Shown piece after piece: positions 1-9,246 of a DNA stretch of 54,364 nt. The notes under the pieces were generated by a model. The model was not told where the DNA came from and did no database searches. It worked only from the letters and a program-made list of their open reading frames with translations. Origin of the DNA: Acidobacteriota bacterium (lineage in GTDB: Bacteria; Acidobacteriota; Terriglobia; Acidiferrales; UBA7541). Numbering within the stretch: the stretch's first letter is position 1; the number at the start of each line of letters is the position of its first letter. The stretch is taken from positions 1 to 54,364 of the forward strand of contig QHYZ01000076.1 of the NCBI GenBank assembly GCA_003225295.1, in the 5' to 3' direction. A program made the translations under genes and the position numbers.

Positions 1-312
1 GACTATTTACGAGTGCGGCCGGTGTTTCATTGGCGACCGGATCGGGTTCGCAACCATGTGCGCATTTGTTTCCTGGCTTACTGGTTGAGCGCCAAACTGG
101 AACGGCAGTGGCGGCAGAAGGACCAGACCATCGAGGTCCACAATCTGCTGCGTCAGCTACAAGCCATCCGGCTGGGGCAGTTGCATGTGCATGGCAAGCC
201 CCTCAAAACGATGGTCGCCCAGGTACCCAAGGACTTGAATGACATCCTGAACAAGCTGGGGCTACTGCCGCTGTTTTCTCAGCCGCCCACCTGGGCGCCA
301 GGCGTTTTGTAG
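1..312 (+). mobile_element. IS1634/IS4-type transposase, C-terminal part (cut by window edge)
   Basis: The frame is open from base 1 (first residues DYLRVRPVFHW) to the TAG at 310-312, so the GTG at 13 is not a real start. The residues RPVFHWRPDRVRNHV followed by ICFLAYWL are the hallmark of the end of the DDE catalytic domain in IS1634/IS4-type transposases, where the last acidic residue lies close to the R/K-V-R-P-V/I-Y/F-H-W motif. About 100 residues are visible. The enzyme would cut and paste its own element. The element's downstream inverted repeat should lie shortly after 312, but I could not identify it without the other end. Whether the gene is intact cannot be judged here. Confidence 0.7.
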
Positions 313-376
313 CAAGTGAAGTCAGGAGCGAGGCTTGCAACTCAATGACTTACGCTTGGGGCAAAGGGAAGTTAGG

Positions 377-661
377 CTAGATCTCGACGCGCACGCCTTT
401 CCAAAAGGCGATACGGTCCTTGATTTCGGCGGCTGCGGGCTTTGGTTCGGGGTAATACCAGGCGGCATTGTCATTGCGAATGCCATTCACTTCGATATGA
501 TAGTACTGCGCAGTGCCCTTCCAAGGACAGACCGTGGTGTGATTGCTGGGCTTGAGAAATTCCTTTTTGACACTGTCGGGCGCGAAATACTGGTTGCCCT
601 CCACCACCACCGTAGCGTTGCTTTCCGCGATGACTTTTCCACCCCAAGATGCTTTGGCCAT
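377..661 (-). CDS. DUF427 domain protein
   Basis: This 94-aa protein is a single DUF427 domain. Visible family features are the start MAKASWGGKVIAES, the NQYFAPDSV segment, the HTTVCPWKGTAQYYH core (residues ~41-55) and a C-terminal AAWYYPEP. DUF427 proteins are small beta-tent proteins of unknown biochemical role, often near redox or metabolic genes. The start is supported by a GGGAGG SD about 9 nt upstream. It is transcribed divergently from the DUF6526 gene at 886. Assignment to the family is firm and the function is unknown. Confidence 0.85.
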   Translation of the reverse strand: MAKASWGGKVIAESNATVVVEGNQYFAPDSVKKEFLKPSNHTTVCPWKGTAQYYHIEVNGIRNDNAAWYYPEPKPAAAEIKDRIAFWKGVRVEI

Positions 662-885
662 TTTGCACGCCTCCCGGCGCAGAAGGATTGCTCAAATCAG
701 GATATCGCCACACCGATGAACATGTCTAGGAGATGAGATGCAGCTGGGGCGGAATCGCTTCGGAAATCCGCCGACAACAGAAGATACATTTGCGCATCGA
801 AACGGAGGAATCGGCGCAAAGTGATTCCTGGGGGTGGGCCGATGTGGGGTGCTACAATCGCGCGAGTAGCCAGGGAGGAGAAACA

Positions 886-1320
886 ATGGCCGAGCAGAAT
901 TTCGCGAATCATGCAAAGTTTGTACCTTCATTTCATTTTTTTGCGGTGCCAGTTTTTCTGATCAACTTTGTATCGTCGCTGTTTCGGCTGAAGAAGCTAG
1001 GGATTTCCTTCGAGGGAATCTTTGGAGTGATTTTGGCCGCGGCGTTGGTCGTTCTAGTCTTCCGGGCGCGTCTATTTGCTCTAGCGGTGCAGGACCGGGT
1101 CATCCGTCTGGAAGAGCGCCTGCGCTACGAGCGCCTGCTGCCTGCGGATCTGCAGGCAAGGAGCGGCGAATTCACGACGGGACAATTCGTGTCGCTGCGG
1201 TTTGCGAGCGATGCGGAATTGCCGGCCCTGGCGAGAAAAGTCTTGGACGAAAGACTGACGAAGCGCAAAGCCATCAAGCAACTCATCAAGAGTTGGAAGC
1301 CGGACTACCTGCGCGCGTAG
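886..1320 (+). CDS. DUF6526 family membrane-associated protein
   Basis: The 144-aa protein begins MAEQNFANHAKFVPSFHFF, the usual N-terminus of the DUF6526 family. The ATG at 886 is preceded by AGGGAGGAG (872-880). The longer in-frame extension from 733 lacks an SD and is not family-like. Two hydrophobic segments (about residues 20-37 and 46-65) suggest a hairpin in the membrane. They are followed by a charged cytoplasmic helix-rich tail with repeated E/R/K residues. No catalytic motif is visible and no function is known. It stands alone between two minus-strand genes. Confidence 0.75.
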   Translation: MAEQNFANHAKFVPSFHFFAVPVFLINFVSSLFRLKKLGISFEGIFGVILAAALVVLVFRARLFALAVQDRVIRLEERLRYERLLPADLQARSGEFTTGQFVSLRFASDAELPALARKVLDERLTKRKAIKQLIKSWKPDYLRA

Positions 1321-1488
1321 TTCCTCTCTATCCTATCCCGAACAATGGCATGAAGGCGGGCGGCTCCTGATCGCTGCACGCCAACGCCCAGGTTCCCACC
1401 GGTGAAAATCACAGCTCAAGGCAACACTCTTAAATTCCTGCCTGCAAACGTGAGCCGCACCAGGCGGTGCCGCCCTGCTTGATTAGAT

Positions 1489-2460
1489 TCAGCGGGCGGT
1501 GGCCGCGGCGGCTGCGCCTTCTATTTCCCTGATCTCTTCGGCGCTGAGCTTTAGCTCCGCGGCGCGCATGACACCTTCGGATTGCATGGCGTTGCGGGCG
1601 CCCACGATGGCGCCGGTGATGGCCGGCAAGCGCAGCGTCCAGGCAATGGCAACTTCACCGGGAGTTCGCCCATGGCGGCCACCGACCTGCCGTAGCCTTT
1701 CGACGAGCTCCAGATTTTTCGACAAGCGAGGCTCGCGGAACTCCGGATTGCGGCTGCGAAAATCATCGGGCGGCAGTGCGGCGGCGCGCTGGCGAGTCAT
1801 GGCCCCGGTGAGCAGACCGGAGGCCATGGGTGCATAGGAGATCACGCCGATGCCCTGCTTTTTGCAATACGGGAGAGTCTCCGCTTCAATCTGGCGGCGG
1901 ATGATGGAGTAGGGCGGCTGCAAAGATGTGACCGGAGCAATTTTCTCGGCGCGCATGATTTGGGCTACCTGGAAGTTGGACACGCCGATCCAGCGGACCT
2001 TGCCTTCGGTCTTTAGGGCAGCGAGTGTTTGCCAGGCTTCTTCCAGGCCGGGTTTGCCGTCGTCCGGGGGCCAGTGCATCTGATAGAGATCTATGGATTC
2101 AACTTGCAGACGGCGTAGACTGTCTTGGCATTCCCGACGAATGGATTCGGGAGTGAATTCCTTCCAAATTTTCCCCTTCTCGTTCCAGCGCAAGACACAC
2201 TTGGTGAAAACGTAGGGGCGGGGGCCGCGCCACTCCTTCAGCGCGCGCGCCACGATCTCTTCGGAGTGGCCAATGCCGTAGACGGCGGCGGTGTCGATCC
2301 AGTTGACGCCTAGCTCCAGCGCGCGATGAATTGCGGCAATGGAATCGGCGTCGTCCTGCGGGCCCCAGGCAAATTCCCAGCCGGAACCACCGAGGGCCCA
2401 AGCGCCAAAGCCTACAGGGGTAATTCTGACATCTGAGTTTCCCAGTTTTCGCGTTTCCAT
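1489..2460 (-). CDS. Aldo/keto reductase
   Basis: This 323-aa cytoplasmic NADPH-dependent oxidoreductase has a TIM-barrel fold. The catalytic tetrad is visible as D56, Y61, K87 and H129 in WIDTAAVYG, VFTKC and YQMHW. The C-terminal ITGAIVGARN segment fits the cofactor-binding loop. The length and the start METRKLGNSDVRITPVGFG are typical of the family that includes YhdN-like and general-stress AKRs. A GAGAGG SD lies about 6-7 nt before the ATG. It is a single gene; the substrate cannot be told from sequence. Confidence 0.93.
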   Translation of the reverse strand: METRKLGNSDVRITPVGFGAWALGGSGWEFAWGPQDDADSIAAIHRALELGVNWIDTAAVYGIGHSEEIVARALKEWRGPRPYVFTKCVLRWNEKGKIWKEFTPESIRRECQDSLRRLQVESIDLYQMHWPPDDGKPGLEEAWQTLAALKTEGKVRWIGVSNFQVAQIMRAEKIAPVTSLQPPYSIIRRQIEAETLPYCKKQGIGVISYAPMASGLLTGAMTRQRAAALPPDDFRSRNPEFREPRLSKNLELVERLRQVGGRHGRTPGEVAIAWTLRLPAITGAIVGARNAMQSEGVMRAAELKLSAEEIREIEGAAAAATAR

Positions 2461-2847
2461 TCAAAACCTCTCAATAAATTGCGCGCCGGGTGAAACTCCC
2501 TTGCGGCGAATCGGTTTTTTGACTCTCCCGTTGGATGAGCATACCGCGAAATGGTTAGAGAGGGCATCCGCAGGGTCAAGAGGCAAGAACTCCCGCAGTT
2601 GGCGGCCAAGGCCGCATCCAGCGAAACTGTTGCGCCGCCGGGATTTCGCCCCTGGTGATGACCTTGCAATCCTTCCGGGGAAACGACTACTGCTGCAAGA
2701 CAAATGAGGGCCGGGACCGGCGATAATGCTTCTTATTGATTTTTGAATTTTATTAACCACCGGATAACATACGGTAGCAGCGAAATAACAAATGACGCCC
2801 CGAGCGGGGCGTCGTTCGTCAAGAAGAAGGTTGAATGTCGAGGCAGC
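2461..2847. other. Intergenic region between bactofilin and aldo/keto reductase
   Basis: These 387 bases hold the SD and presumably the promoter of the aldo/keto reductase, plus the bactofilin terminator near 2794-2813. ORFs of up to 122 codons cross the region on both strands but have no SD, no motif and erratic composition. I see no gene here. Confidence 0.6.
2785..2813 (-). terminator. Candidate terminator after bactofilin
   Basis: GACGCCCC (2794-2801) and GGGGCGTC (2806-2813) form a perfect 8-bp stem with a 4-nt loop, 34 bp past the bactofilin stop codon. On the minus strand the stem is followed by an AT-rich stretch (ATTTGTTATTTC), not a pure T run, so it is a suboptimal intrinsic terminator. 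Confidence 0.55.
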
Positions 2848-3402
2848 TTAGATGGTCTTGGTTGCCGGTGTGCCCGAAGACGCCGAAGAGGTCCGGGCAA
2901 ATGCATTCCCGCCGGATTCCTTTTCTGGACTCTTGTCGATCTCGATGGAGCCTTTGAAGTAGGCGCCGTCTTCGATCATGATCCGGGAAGTAGTCAGGTC
3001 ACCGTTGACCGAACCATCCTTTTTGATTTCTATTCTATCCTTCGCGCGAAGATTTCCCTTCACGTTGCCATACACCACCACCTCGCGGGCAATGATGTCG
3101 GCGGTCACTTTCGCGGTGGCCCCGACAGTCAGCCTCCTCTCATCGAGCTGAATCAATCCTTCGACCGAGCCATCGATCAACAGATCTTCGTTGCCGGAGA
3201 TCTCACCTTTCACGTGCAGGCTGACCCCGAGCCGCGCCGTGGCGCGGTCCGCGGTTGCACCCAATGGACGCATCGCATCTGTACTCATCGCGGGTTTATC
3301 CTCCCAAGCCGACGGAGCGTGCTTCGGCGGCTGATTCGTTGGTAAGTTTCTTGGATCCGGTTGCCTTGCTTGCGGTGCATCCGGTTTCTTATTGCCCCAC
3401 AT
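2848..3402 (-). CDS. Bactofilin (polymer-forming cytoskeletal protein)
   Basis: This is a 184-aa bactofilin. The central ~100 residues form the repetitive right-handed beta-helix pattern: VKGEISGNEDLLIDGSVEG, then VYGNVKGNLRAKDRIEI, then GSVNGDLTTSRIMIEDGAYFKG. Low-complexity tails rich in P, S, T and A flank it. Bactofilins self-assemble without nucleotide into filaments that scaffold envelope and shape functions. The start at 3402 (MWGNKKPDAPQ) is chosen because GGGAGG sits 6-7 nt upstream; a longer frame from 3459 exists but lacks an SD. It is monocistronic by position and is followed by a hairpin at 2794-2813. Confidence 0.9.
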   Translation of the reverse strand: MWGNKKPDAPQARQPDPRNLPTNQPPKHAPSAWEDKPAMSTDAMRPLGATADRATARLGVSLHVKGEISGNEDLLIDGSVEGLIQLDERRLTVGATAKVTADIIAREVVVYGNVKGNLRAKDRIEIKKDGSVNGDLTTSRIMIEDGAYFKGSIEIDKSPEKESGGNAFARTSSASSGTPATKTI

Positions 3403-3623
3403 CGGACCTCCCAAGGGACAGCACCACCCCACGCAGATTTCCAGCCGGGGGTACTGCAAACTCTATTCCTCGGAAGGGCTCGCGGCAAACAAAGTGTCAG
3501 AGCGCTGTTCCAGACAGTAACTGGGCTTTGGGACAGGGCATGCCCGGGGCTGCAGGGCGGTGCACGAAAATACTGAAGGAATTCGCGCCAAATGTAAAGC
3601 GCGGTGCGGCGCAAGAAACGGTC

Positions 3624-4829
3624 CTAAGAGCTCGGTTTGTCGGGAACCGGCTGCGTGGCAACGAAATCTGCCTGAAAACGACGCGCGTAAGAATCGAGCA
3701 GCTGCTGAATTCGCTCGTGGCTGTGGGACTTCAGAATGAAACCCGCGTGGTGATACTTCCTGACGCGGTAAATGATTTCGGGGTCGGTATATGCGGAAGT
3801 ATCAGGGTGCTCCTGGCGCGCCAGCGAGAGAATGACTCCGGCGTAGTCGCCACGAGCGGAGGGAAGCTGGTAGGGCTGATTCCCTGCACCAACTTCGAGC
3901 CGCGCCCACTCGCGCCAGAGGTTGATCCCCGTTGCGGCCTCGATGACATTGGAGATATAGGCCCCGCCGACGCGAGCGGCGACTTCGATAAAGTAAAACC
4001 TGCCATCTGCGTGGGCCTGCAGGAACTCGGCATGGGTCACGCCGCGCACGAGCCCCAGCCCCTCGAATAGATGGCGATTGATTTCCAGGAGTGCTTTGGT
4101 TTCTTGGCCTTCGCGAGGAAGCGTGCGCGTCGTGAATACGCCTCCGTGATGTGAGGTATCAAGCGGCGGGGTACCGTAGACGTGAGCTTCGGCGAAGACA
4201 ATGCGGCGCTCTGAAACCACGCTATCGACGTGATAAATCGCGCCCGGAACGAATTTCTCAAGCAAGTAAAACGATTGCCGATCGCCGAGTTGGTCGAGCC
4301 ATGGCCAGAGCTCTTGCTGTGAATAAATCTTTTTCATGCCGATGCCAGAGGCCTGCGAGCGGGGCTTGAGCAGCCAGGGACCAGGAACCCGGGACATGAA
4401 TTCGCGAAGATTATCGTAATTGAGAACGTGGACGAAGTCGGGGACAAGGATACCTGCCTGGTTGGCCTGCGCGCGCATGGTCAGCTTGTCGCGAAAATGG
4501 CGAATGGCACTGAGTCCCATGCCGGGGAGGCGGAGATGCTCACGGAGAGCGGAGACGTTCTCCATGTCGAACTCATCGAGTGCTACGATGCGATCGATGG
4601 ACTGCGACCTTGCAGCATAGCTCACGGCGTAAATCAGATCTTGCAAGGGAAGCTCTTCCGGCATGGTGAATACTTCGTCGATAGATTCGAATGGCCAGTC
4701 GGCGTGGCGAAGTTTCTCGACGGTCAGGAGCAGAACGCGGCAGCCGGCCGCTTTGCAAGTGCGGATGAACTCCTGACCCTTTTCGTAGGAACTGACACAC
4801 AGGATAGCGAGAGGCTGGGCCTCCAGCAT
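3624..4829 (-). CDS. ATP-grasp domain protein (carboxylate-amine ligase type)
   Basis: This 401-aa ATP-grasp enzyme has an N-terminal pre-ATP-grasp Rossmann-like part (AILCVSSYEKGQEFIRTCKAAG, ~7-28). The ATP-grasp core includes PGPWLLKPRSQASGIGMKKI (~150) for ATP binding and THAEFLQAHADGRFYFIEVAARVGGAY (~270) carrying the Mg-binding E/N region. Such enzymes activate a carboxylate as an acyl-phosphate for ligation to an amine or thiol; the substrate is unknown. The ATG at 4829 has a GAGGGGGC SD; the frame upstream to 5171 overlaps the esterase and is a shadow. The gene follows the esterase by 37 bp and may be the third gene of the pyc operon. Confidence 0.82.
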   Translation of the reverse strand: MLEAQPLAILCVSSYEKGQEFIRTCKAAGCRVLLLTVEKLRHADWPFESIDEVFTMPEELPLQDLIYAVSYAARSQSIDRIVALDEFDMENVSALREHLRLPGMGLSAIRHFRDKLTMRAQANQAGILVPDFVHVLNYDNLREFMSRVPGPWLLKPRSQASGIGMKKIYSQQELWPWLDQLGDRQSFYLLEKFVPGAIYHVDSVVSERRIVFAEAHVYGTPPLDTSHHGGVFTTRTLPREGQETKALLEINRHLFEGLGLVRGVTHAEFLQAHADGRFYFIEVAARVGGAYISNVIEAATGINLWREWARLEVGAGNQPYQLPSARGDYAGVILSLARQEHPDTSAYTDPEIIYRVRKYHHAGFILKSHSHERIQQLLDSYARRFQADFVATQPVPDKPSS

Positions 4830-4866
4830 TCGACGCCCCCTCGAAACGAAGTGACCAGAGCGCGGA

Positions 4867-5649
4867 TTATACAGCGGCCTCGTACGCGGGATACAGGAAT
4901 TGCAGAAACGGTCCAACGCGGCGCGCCCAAGCCACCTCGTTGTGCTCCGCGTCTTCGACGCGCTCATAGTGCAAGTCATTCCCAAGCTTCCAGCCTTTTT
5001 CGAGAAGCACGTCACGGAACTTCTCGACATCCTGCACGATGCGCGGTCCTTCTCTCGTACCAATATCCAGCCAGATCCGCGGGCGGGGCTCGGCGGTCGC
5101 GGTGCGGACAAATCGGTGAATGACCAGCTGGTTCCACCAGACCGACGGCGAGAGTGCGGCGATTTTTCCAAAAATGCAGGAATGCTGGAGTCCCAAATAG
5201 AGGGAGACCAAGCCGCCCAGAGATGAACCGCCGATGCCGGTGTGTTGCGAGCCGGAGAGCGTGCAGTATTCGCGGTCGACGAACGGCTTCACTTCTTCGA
5301 TCAGGAATTTTGCATAGCGGTCGGCGCGGCCGCCCCCCAGTTTAGGGACCTGGGTGGGAGTGTATTCCCGAATTCGCGCTTTGGTGTTGTACATCCCGAC
5401 GATGATCAGAGGAGCGACCACGCCAGCTTGAATGTACTGATCCGCGGTCTGCCCGACGTGCCAGTCTTGGCCAGGGATAAAGGAAGTGGCTCCATCGAAG
5501 AGATTCTGGCCATCATGAAGATAGAGGACCGGAAAATGGCGCCGGGACCGGTCAGCATATCCGGGCGGCGTGTAAACGATGAGGTCGCGCTGATTGCGAA
5601 GAAAGCGCGAGCGGAATTGTTCGTGTTTGCGGAGCTGTCCCGAACTCAC
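4867..5649 (-). CDS. Alpha/beta hydrolase, putative esterase family
   Basis: The 260-aa protein belongs to the putative-esterase (Fes/esterase D-like) alpha/beta hydrolases. YTPPGY and FPVLYLHDGQNLF form the oxyanion region, and GIGGSSLGGLVSLY holds the nucleophile in a G-x-S-x-G elbow (~residue 140). An acid appears near the C-terminus in ERVEDAEHNEVAWARR, and the His is in the same segment. There is no signal peptide, so it is cytoplasmic. It starts with GTG at 5649 inside a GTGA overlap with the pyruvate carboxylase stop, which implies translational coupling. The natural ester is unknown. Confidence 0.85.
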   Translation of the reverse strand: MSSGQLRKHEQFRSRFLRNQRDLIVYTPPGYADRSRRHFPVLYLHDGQNLFDGATSFIPGQDWHVGQTADQYIQAGVVAPLIIVGMYNTKARIREYTPTQVPKLGGGRADRYAKFLIEEVKPFVDREYCTLSGSQHTGIGGSSLGGLVSLYLGLQHSCIFGKIAALSPSVWWNQLVIHRFVRTATAEPRPRIWLDIGTREGPRIVQDVEKFRDVLLEKGWKLGNDLHYERVEDAEHNEVAWARRVGPFLQFLYPAYEAAV

Positions 5650-8600
5650 GGTGCGATCGTCACCAGAAGATCTTTCGCTTCGACGTGTTGCCCGGAGGTC
5701 ACCAGCAGCTTCACGACGCTTCCCGAAATAGGTGCATAGATATTGGACTGCATTTTCATAGCTTCGAGTGTCAGAAGTTTTGCCCCGCGTTCCACGAAGT
5801 GATTGGCTTCGACGGCGATACCGCTGATGACCCCCGCGCTGGGAGCGGCTACCTGGCCGGGATCGGCGGGGTCGGCCTTGGGATGAGCGCGTTCAACCAC
5901 CCGCAGCGCGCGGTCGCGCACGTTGACTTCGCGGGGCTGTCCGTTCAATTCGAAAAAGAGCGTGCGTGTGCCATCAGCGTGCGGTTCGCTGATGGTCAGA
6001 AACTTGATGATCAGGGACTTTCCGGATTCGATTTCGACATTGATTTCTTCGCCGGACTTCAAACCATAGAAAAATGCGGGCGTGGGCAAAACGGCCACAT
6101 CCGAGTAGGTCTGGCGAAATTTGTCGTATTTCGCGAAAACGTCGGGATAAAGCAGAGAGCTCAGCAGATCGTCGCGGCGGACGGCATGACCGAGTCTTTT
6201 CTCAAGGAGTTTCTGCTCATCTTCCAACTTTGCAGCCTCGAGGTTTGCACCTGGGCGTCCGCGAAGAGGCGCCTGGCCACGCAGGATGATTTTTTGCAGC
6301 TTCTTCGGCCAGCCGTCAGGAGGCGTGCCCAGGACTCCAGAAAACATTTCGACAACAGAATTGGGGAAGGACACGTCGTGATTCTCGCCCAGCCTGAGAA
6401 TATCAACCGGCCGCATCTCCTTGGCCATCAGGAAAAGAGTCATATCGCCGACGACTTTGCTGGAGGGCGTGACTTTGACGATGTCGCCGAAAAGCTCATT
6501 CACCTGGGCGTACATTTTTTCGGCTTCGCGCCAGCGATGACCGAGACCCATGGCGGCAGCCTGCTCGCGCAGGTTGCTGTACTGACCGCCGGGAATTTCA
6601 TGCTGGTACAGACGCGCCGAGCCGGCCTTGGGGCCGGAGTCGAACGGTAGATAGTAAGTGCGAACAGTTTCCCAATAGTCGGAGCATTCGTTTAGCGTGT
6701 CCACATCGAGCCGCGTGTCGCGGGGCGTGTGGCAGAGCGCTTCGACGATGGAGTTGAGATTGGGCTGGCTGGTGCCTCCGCTCATAGCGGCGATGGCCGC
6801 GTCGGCAACGTCGACTCCGGCGTCGGCCGCTTTCAAAACAGAGGCGGAGTTGATGCCGCTAGTGTCGTGCGTATGAAAGTGGATGGGAACGTCCACTTCC
6901 TCACGCAGCGCCTTCACCAATTCGAATGCGGCGTAAGGTTTGCACAGACCGGCCATGTCTTTGATCGCCAGGAAGTGCGTGCCCAGTTTCTCCAACTGTT
7001 TGGCCATGGCAACGTAGTATTTCAGTGAGTATTTCGGACGACCTTTGTCCAGGATGTCGCCGGTGTAGCAAATGGCGGCTTCGCAAACGGCTCCGGTTTC
7101 TAGTGCAGCGTCGATTGAAACACGCATGTTCTCGATGGAATTGAGCGAATCGAAGATGCGGAAGATGTCGATGCCCTGGGCGTACGCTTCGCGGATAAAT
7201 TCGATGATGACATTGTCCGGATAGGAGGCGTAACCGACGGCGTTGGCGCCGCGGAGGAGCATCTGGAAACAGATGTTGGGAATATGCTCGCGCAATTCGC
7301 GCAACCGCTGCCAGGGGTCCTCGTGAAGGAAGCGCATCGCCGTGTCAAAGGTCGCACCACCCCACATCTCGAGACTGAAGAGATGGGGGACTCGATGCGC
7401 GACGGCGCTTGCCGTGGCCAGCAAGTCGAACGTGCGGACGCGCGTGGCCATGAGCGACTGATGAGCATCGCGAAAAGTCGTGTCGGTAATGAGCAGGCGT
7501 TTTTCTCTTCGGGCCCAGACGGCGAATTCCTTGGGCCCGAGTTTTTGCAGGAGCTGTCGCGTGCCGGCCGGCGGTTTGCCGGCGGGCTTTGTCGGAACGA
7601 CCGGTGCTTCTATTTCTTTGGGGATCTGCTTGCCCTTCACTTCCGGATTGCCATTTAAGATGACATCGCCGAGATAGGAAAGCAGCTTGGTGGCGCGGTC
7701 GCCGCGGCTGGGGAAACGGAAAAGCTCAGGCGCTTCATCGAGGAAAGAGGTGGTGACTTCGCCGGCGCGAAACTTCGGGTGGTTCACGACATTTTCGACG
7801 AAGGGGATATTTGTTTTCACTCCGCGAATGCGGAATTCGCGGAGGGCGCGGTCCATTCGCTGGCAAGCTTCGGGAAGATTTGCGCCCCAGGCTGTGACTT
7901 TGACGAGCAGCGAATCGTAATAGGCTGCGAGCATCGCCCCGGCATAAGCGGTGCCGCCATCGAGACGAATGCCGAACCCTGCGGGAGAACGATAGGTGGA
8001 GATTTTTCCGTAGTCCGGAGCGAAGTTTTTCTCCGGGTCCTCGGTGGTCACGCGACACTGCAGAGCCGCGCCATTGACGAGAATACTCTCTTGACGCGGC
8101 AGCGCCATCGGCGGCTCATATAGTTTGTGACCTTGCGCGATGAGAATCTGCGAACGCACTAGATCGATTCCCGTGACCATTTCAGTCACGGTGTGCTCGA
8201 CCTGAATGCGGGGATTGACCTCGATGAAATACCACTTCTGCGAATCCACGTCATACAGAAACTCGACGGTTCCAGCATTGCGATAGTTTGCCATACGCGC
8301 GAGCTGCACCGCCGCGTCGCATATTTCGCGGCGGATATTCCCGGGGAGATTCGCGGCGGGAGCGACCTCGACTACTTTTTGGTGGCGACGCTGCACGGAG
8401 CAGTCGCGCTCGTAAAGATGCAGCAAGTTACCATGATGATCGGCGAGAATCTGGACTTCCAGGTGCCGGGCACGCGGCAAATATTTTTCCAGAAAAACAG
8501 ATGCATCTCCGAAGGCGGAGCGCGCTTCACTCTGGGCTTCTTCCAGGAGGGCATCGAGCTGGGTGGCGTCATGAACGACGCGCATGCCGCGGCCGCCGCC

Positions 8601-9104
8601 GCCCATGGCCGCTTTCACAATGACGGGAAAGGCAATCTCTCGCGCAATTTTGTGCGCCTCGGCAGCCGACTTCACCGCATTCTCCGTTCCGGGCAGAACC
8701 GCAACGCCCGTTGAAGCGGCCAGTCTGCGGGCGGCGGTTTTATCCCCAAGCAACTCGAGGAGACTCGGCGGCGGACCGACGAAGATGAGGCCGGCCTTTT
8801 CGCAGGCACGGGCGAATGCAGGATTTTCGGAGAGAAAACCGTAACCTGGGTGGATGGCGTCGACGCCCCTCTCTTTTGCCAGCGCCACGATTCCCGGAAT
8901 GTCCAAATACGCTTCGACAGGCCCCTTGCCAGCGCCAACCTGATACGCTTCATCAGCCTTGAAGCGGTGCAGGGCGAGGCGGTCCTCCTGCGAATAAATG
9001 GCCACGGTGCGCAAGTCGAGCTCATTGGCGGCGCGGAAGATGCGTATAGCGATTTCGCTGCGATTGGCAGCGAGCAGCTTGCGGATCGGTCTGGTCTTCC
9101 TCAT
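5646..9104 (-). CDS. pyc: Pyruvate carboxylase
   Basis: This 1152-aa biotin enzyme converts pyruvate, bicarbonate and ATP to oxaloacetate (anaplerosis). Domain order is that of single-chain PYC. Biotin carboxylase is at ~1-460 (LLAANRSEIAIRIFRA; the ATP-grasp AMGGGGRGMRVV; CSVQRRHQKVVE). A linker carries the BC-CT segment. The HMGL-like carboxyltransferase is at ~540-820 (TDTTFRDAHQSLMATR, catalytic Lys region AIKDMAGLCKP, metal His in HFHTHDTSG). The C-terminal biotinyl domain has the EAMKMQ acceptor lysine. ATG at 9104 matches family N-termini; a TTG 12 nt earlier is possible. Neither has a strong SD. It heads the pyc-esterase-ATP-grasp operon. Confidence 0.95.
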   Translation of the reverse strand: MRKTRPIRKLLAANRSEIAIRIFRAANELDLRTVAIYSQEDRLALHRFKADEAYQVGAGKGPVEAYLDIPGIVALAKERGVDAIHPGYGFLSENPAFARACEKAGLIFVGPPPSLLELLGDKTAARRLAASTGVAVLPGTENAVKSAAEAHKIAREIAFPVIVKAAMGGGGRGMRVVHDATQLDALLEEAQSEARSAFGDASVFLEKYLPRARHLEVQILADHHGNLLHLYERDCSVQRRHQKVVEVAPAANLPGNIRREICDAAVQLARMANYRNAGTVEFLYDVDSQKWYFIEVNPRIQVEHTVTEMVTGIDLVRSQILIAQGHKLYEPPMALPRQESILVNGAALQCRVTTEDPEKNFAPDYGKISTYRSPAGFGIRLDGGTAYAGAMLAAYYDSLLVKVTAWGANLPEACQRMDRALREFRIRGVKTNIPFVENVVNHPKFRAGEVTTSFLDEAPELFRFPSRGDRATKLLSYLGDVILNGNPEVKGKQIPKEIEAPVVPTKPAGKPPAGTRQLLQKLGPKEFAVWARREKRLLITDTTFRDAHQSLMATRVRTFDLLATASAVAHRVPHLFSLEMWGGATFDTAMRFLHEDPWQRLRELREHIPNICFQMLLRGANAVGYASYPDNVIIEFIREAYAQGIDIFRIFDSLNSIENMRVSIDAALETGAVCEAAICYTGDILDKGRPKYSLKYYVAMAKQLEKLGTHFLAIKDMAGLCKPYAAFELVKALREEVDVPIHFHTHDTSGINSASVLKAADAGVDVADAAIAAMSGGTSQPNLNSIVEALCHTPRDTRLDVDTLNECSDYWETVRTYYLPFDSGPKAGSARLYQHEIPGGQYSNLREQAAAMGLGHRWREAEKMYAQVNELFGDIVKVTPSSKVVGDMTLFLMAKEMRPVDILRLGENHDVSFPNSVVEMFSGVLGTPPDGWPKKLQKIILRGQAPLRGRPGANLEAAKLEDEQKLLEKRLGHAVRRDDLLSSLLYPDVFAKYDKFRQTYSDVAVLPTPAFFYGLKSGEEINVEIESGKSLIIKFLTISEPHADGTRTLFFELNGQPREVNVRDRALRVVERAHPKADPADPGQVAAPSAGVISGIAVEANHFVERGAKLLTLEAMKMQSNIYAPISGSVVKLLVTSGQHVEAKDLLVTIAP

Positions 9105-9246
9105 CTGTAGAAGCAATCAATGGTCGCGCGAAATTCTACATTGTTTCATGGTGATGACGCGACCCAGTTACAGTTTTTCCGATACAGCAAAGCTATAAAC
9201 TAGATAGATTAGCCAAAAGAGCGCGGACGTACGTTCCAGGGTAGCG

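Noticed and set aside
2743-4070. Plus-strand frames of 200-271 codons across bactofilin and ATP-grasp genes
   Set aside because: The opposite strand has clear family matches and SDs, and these frames read as low-complexity antisense translation.
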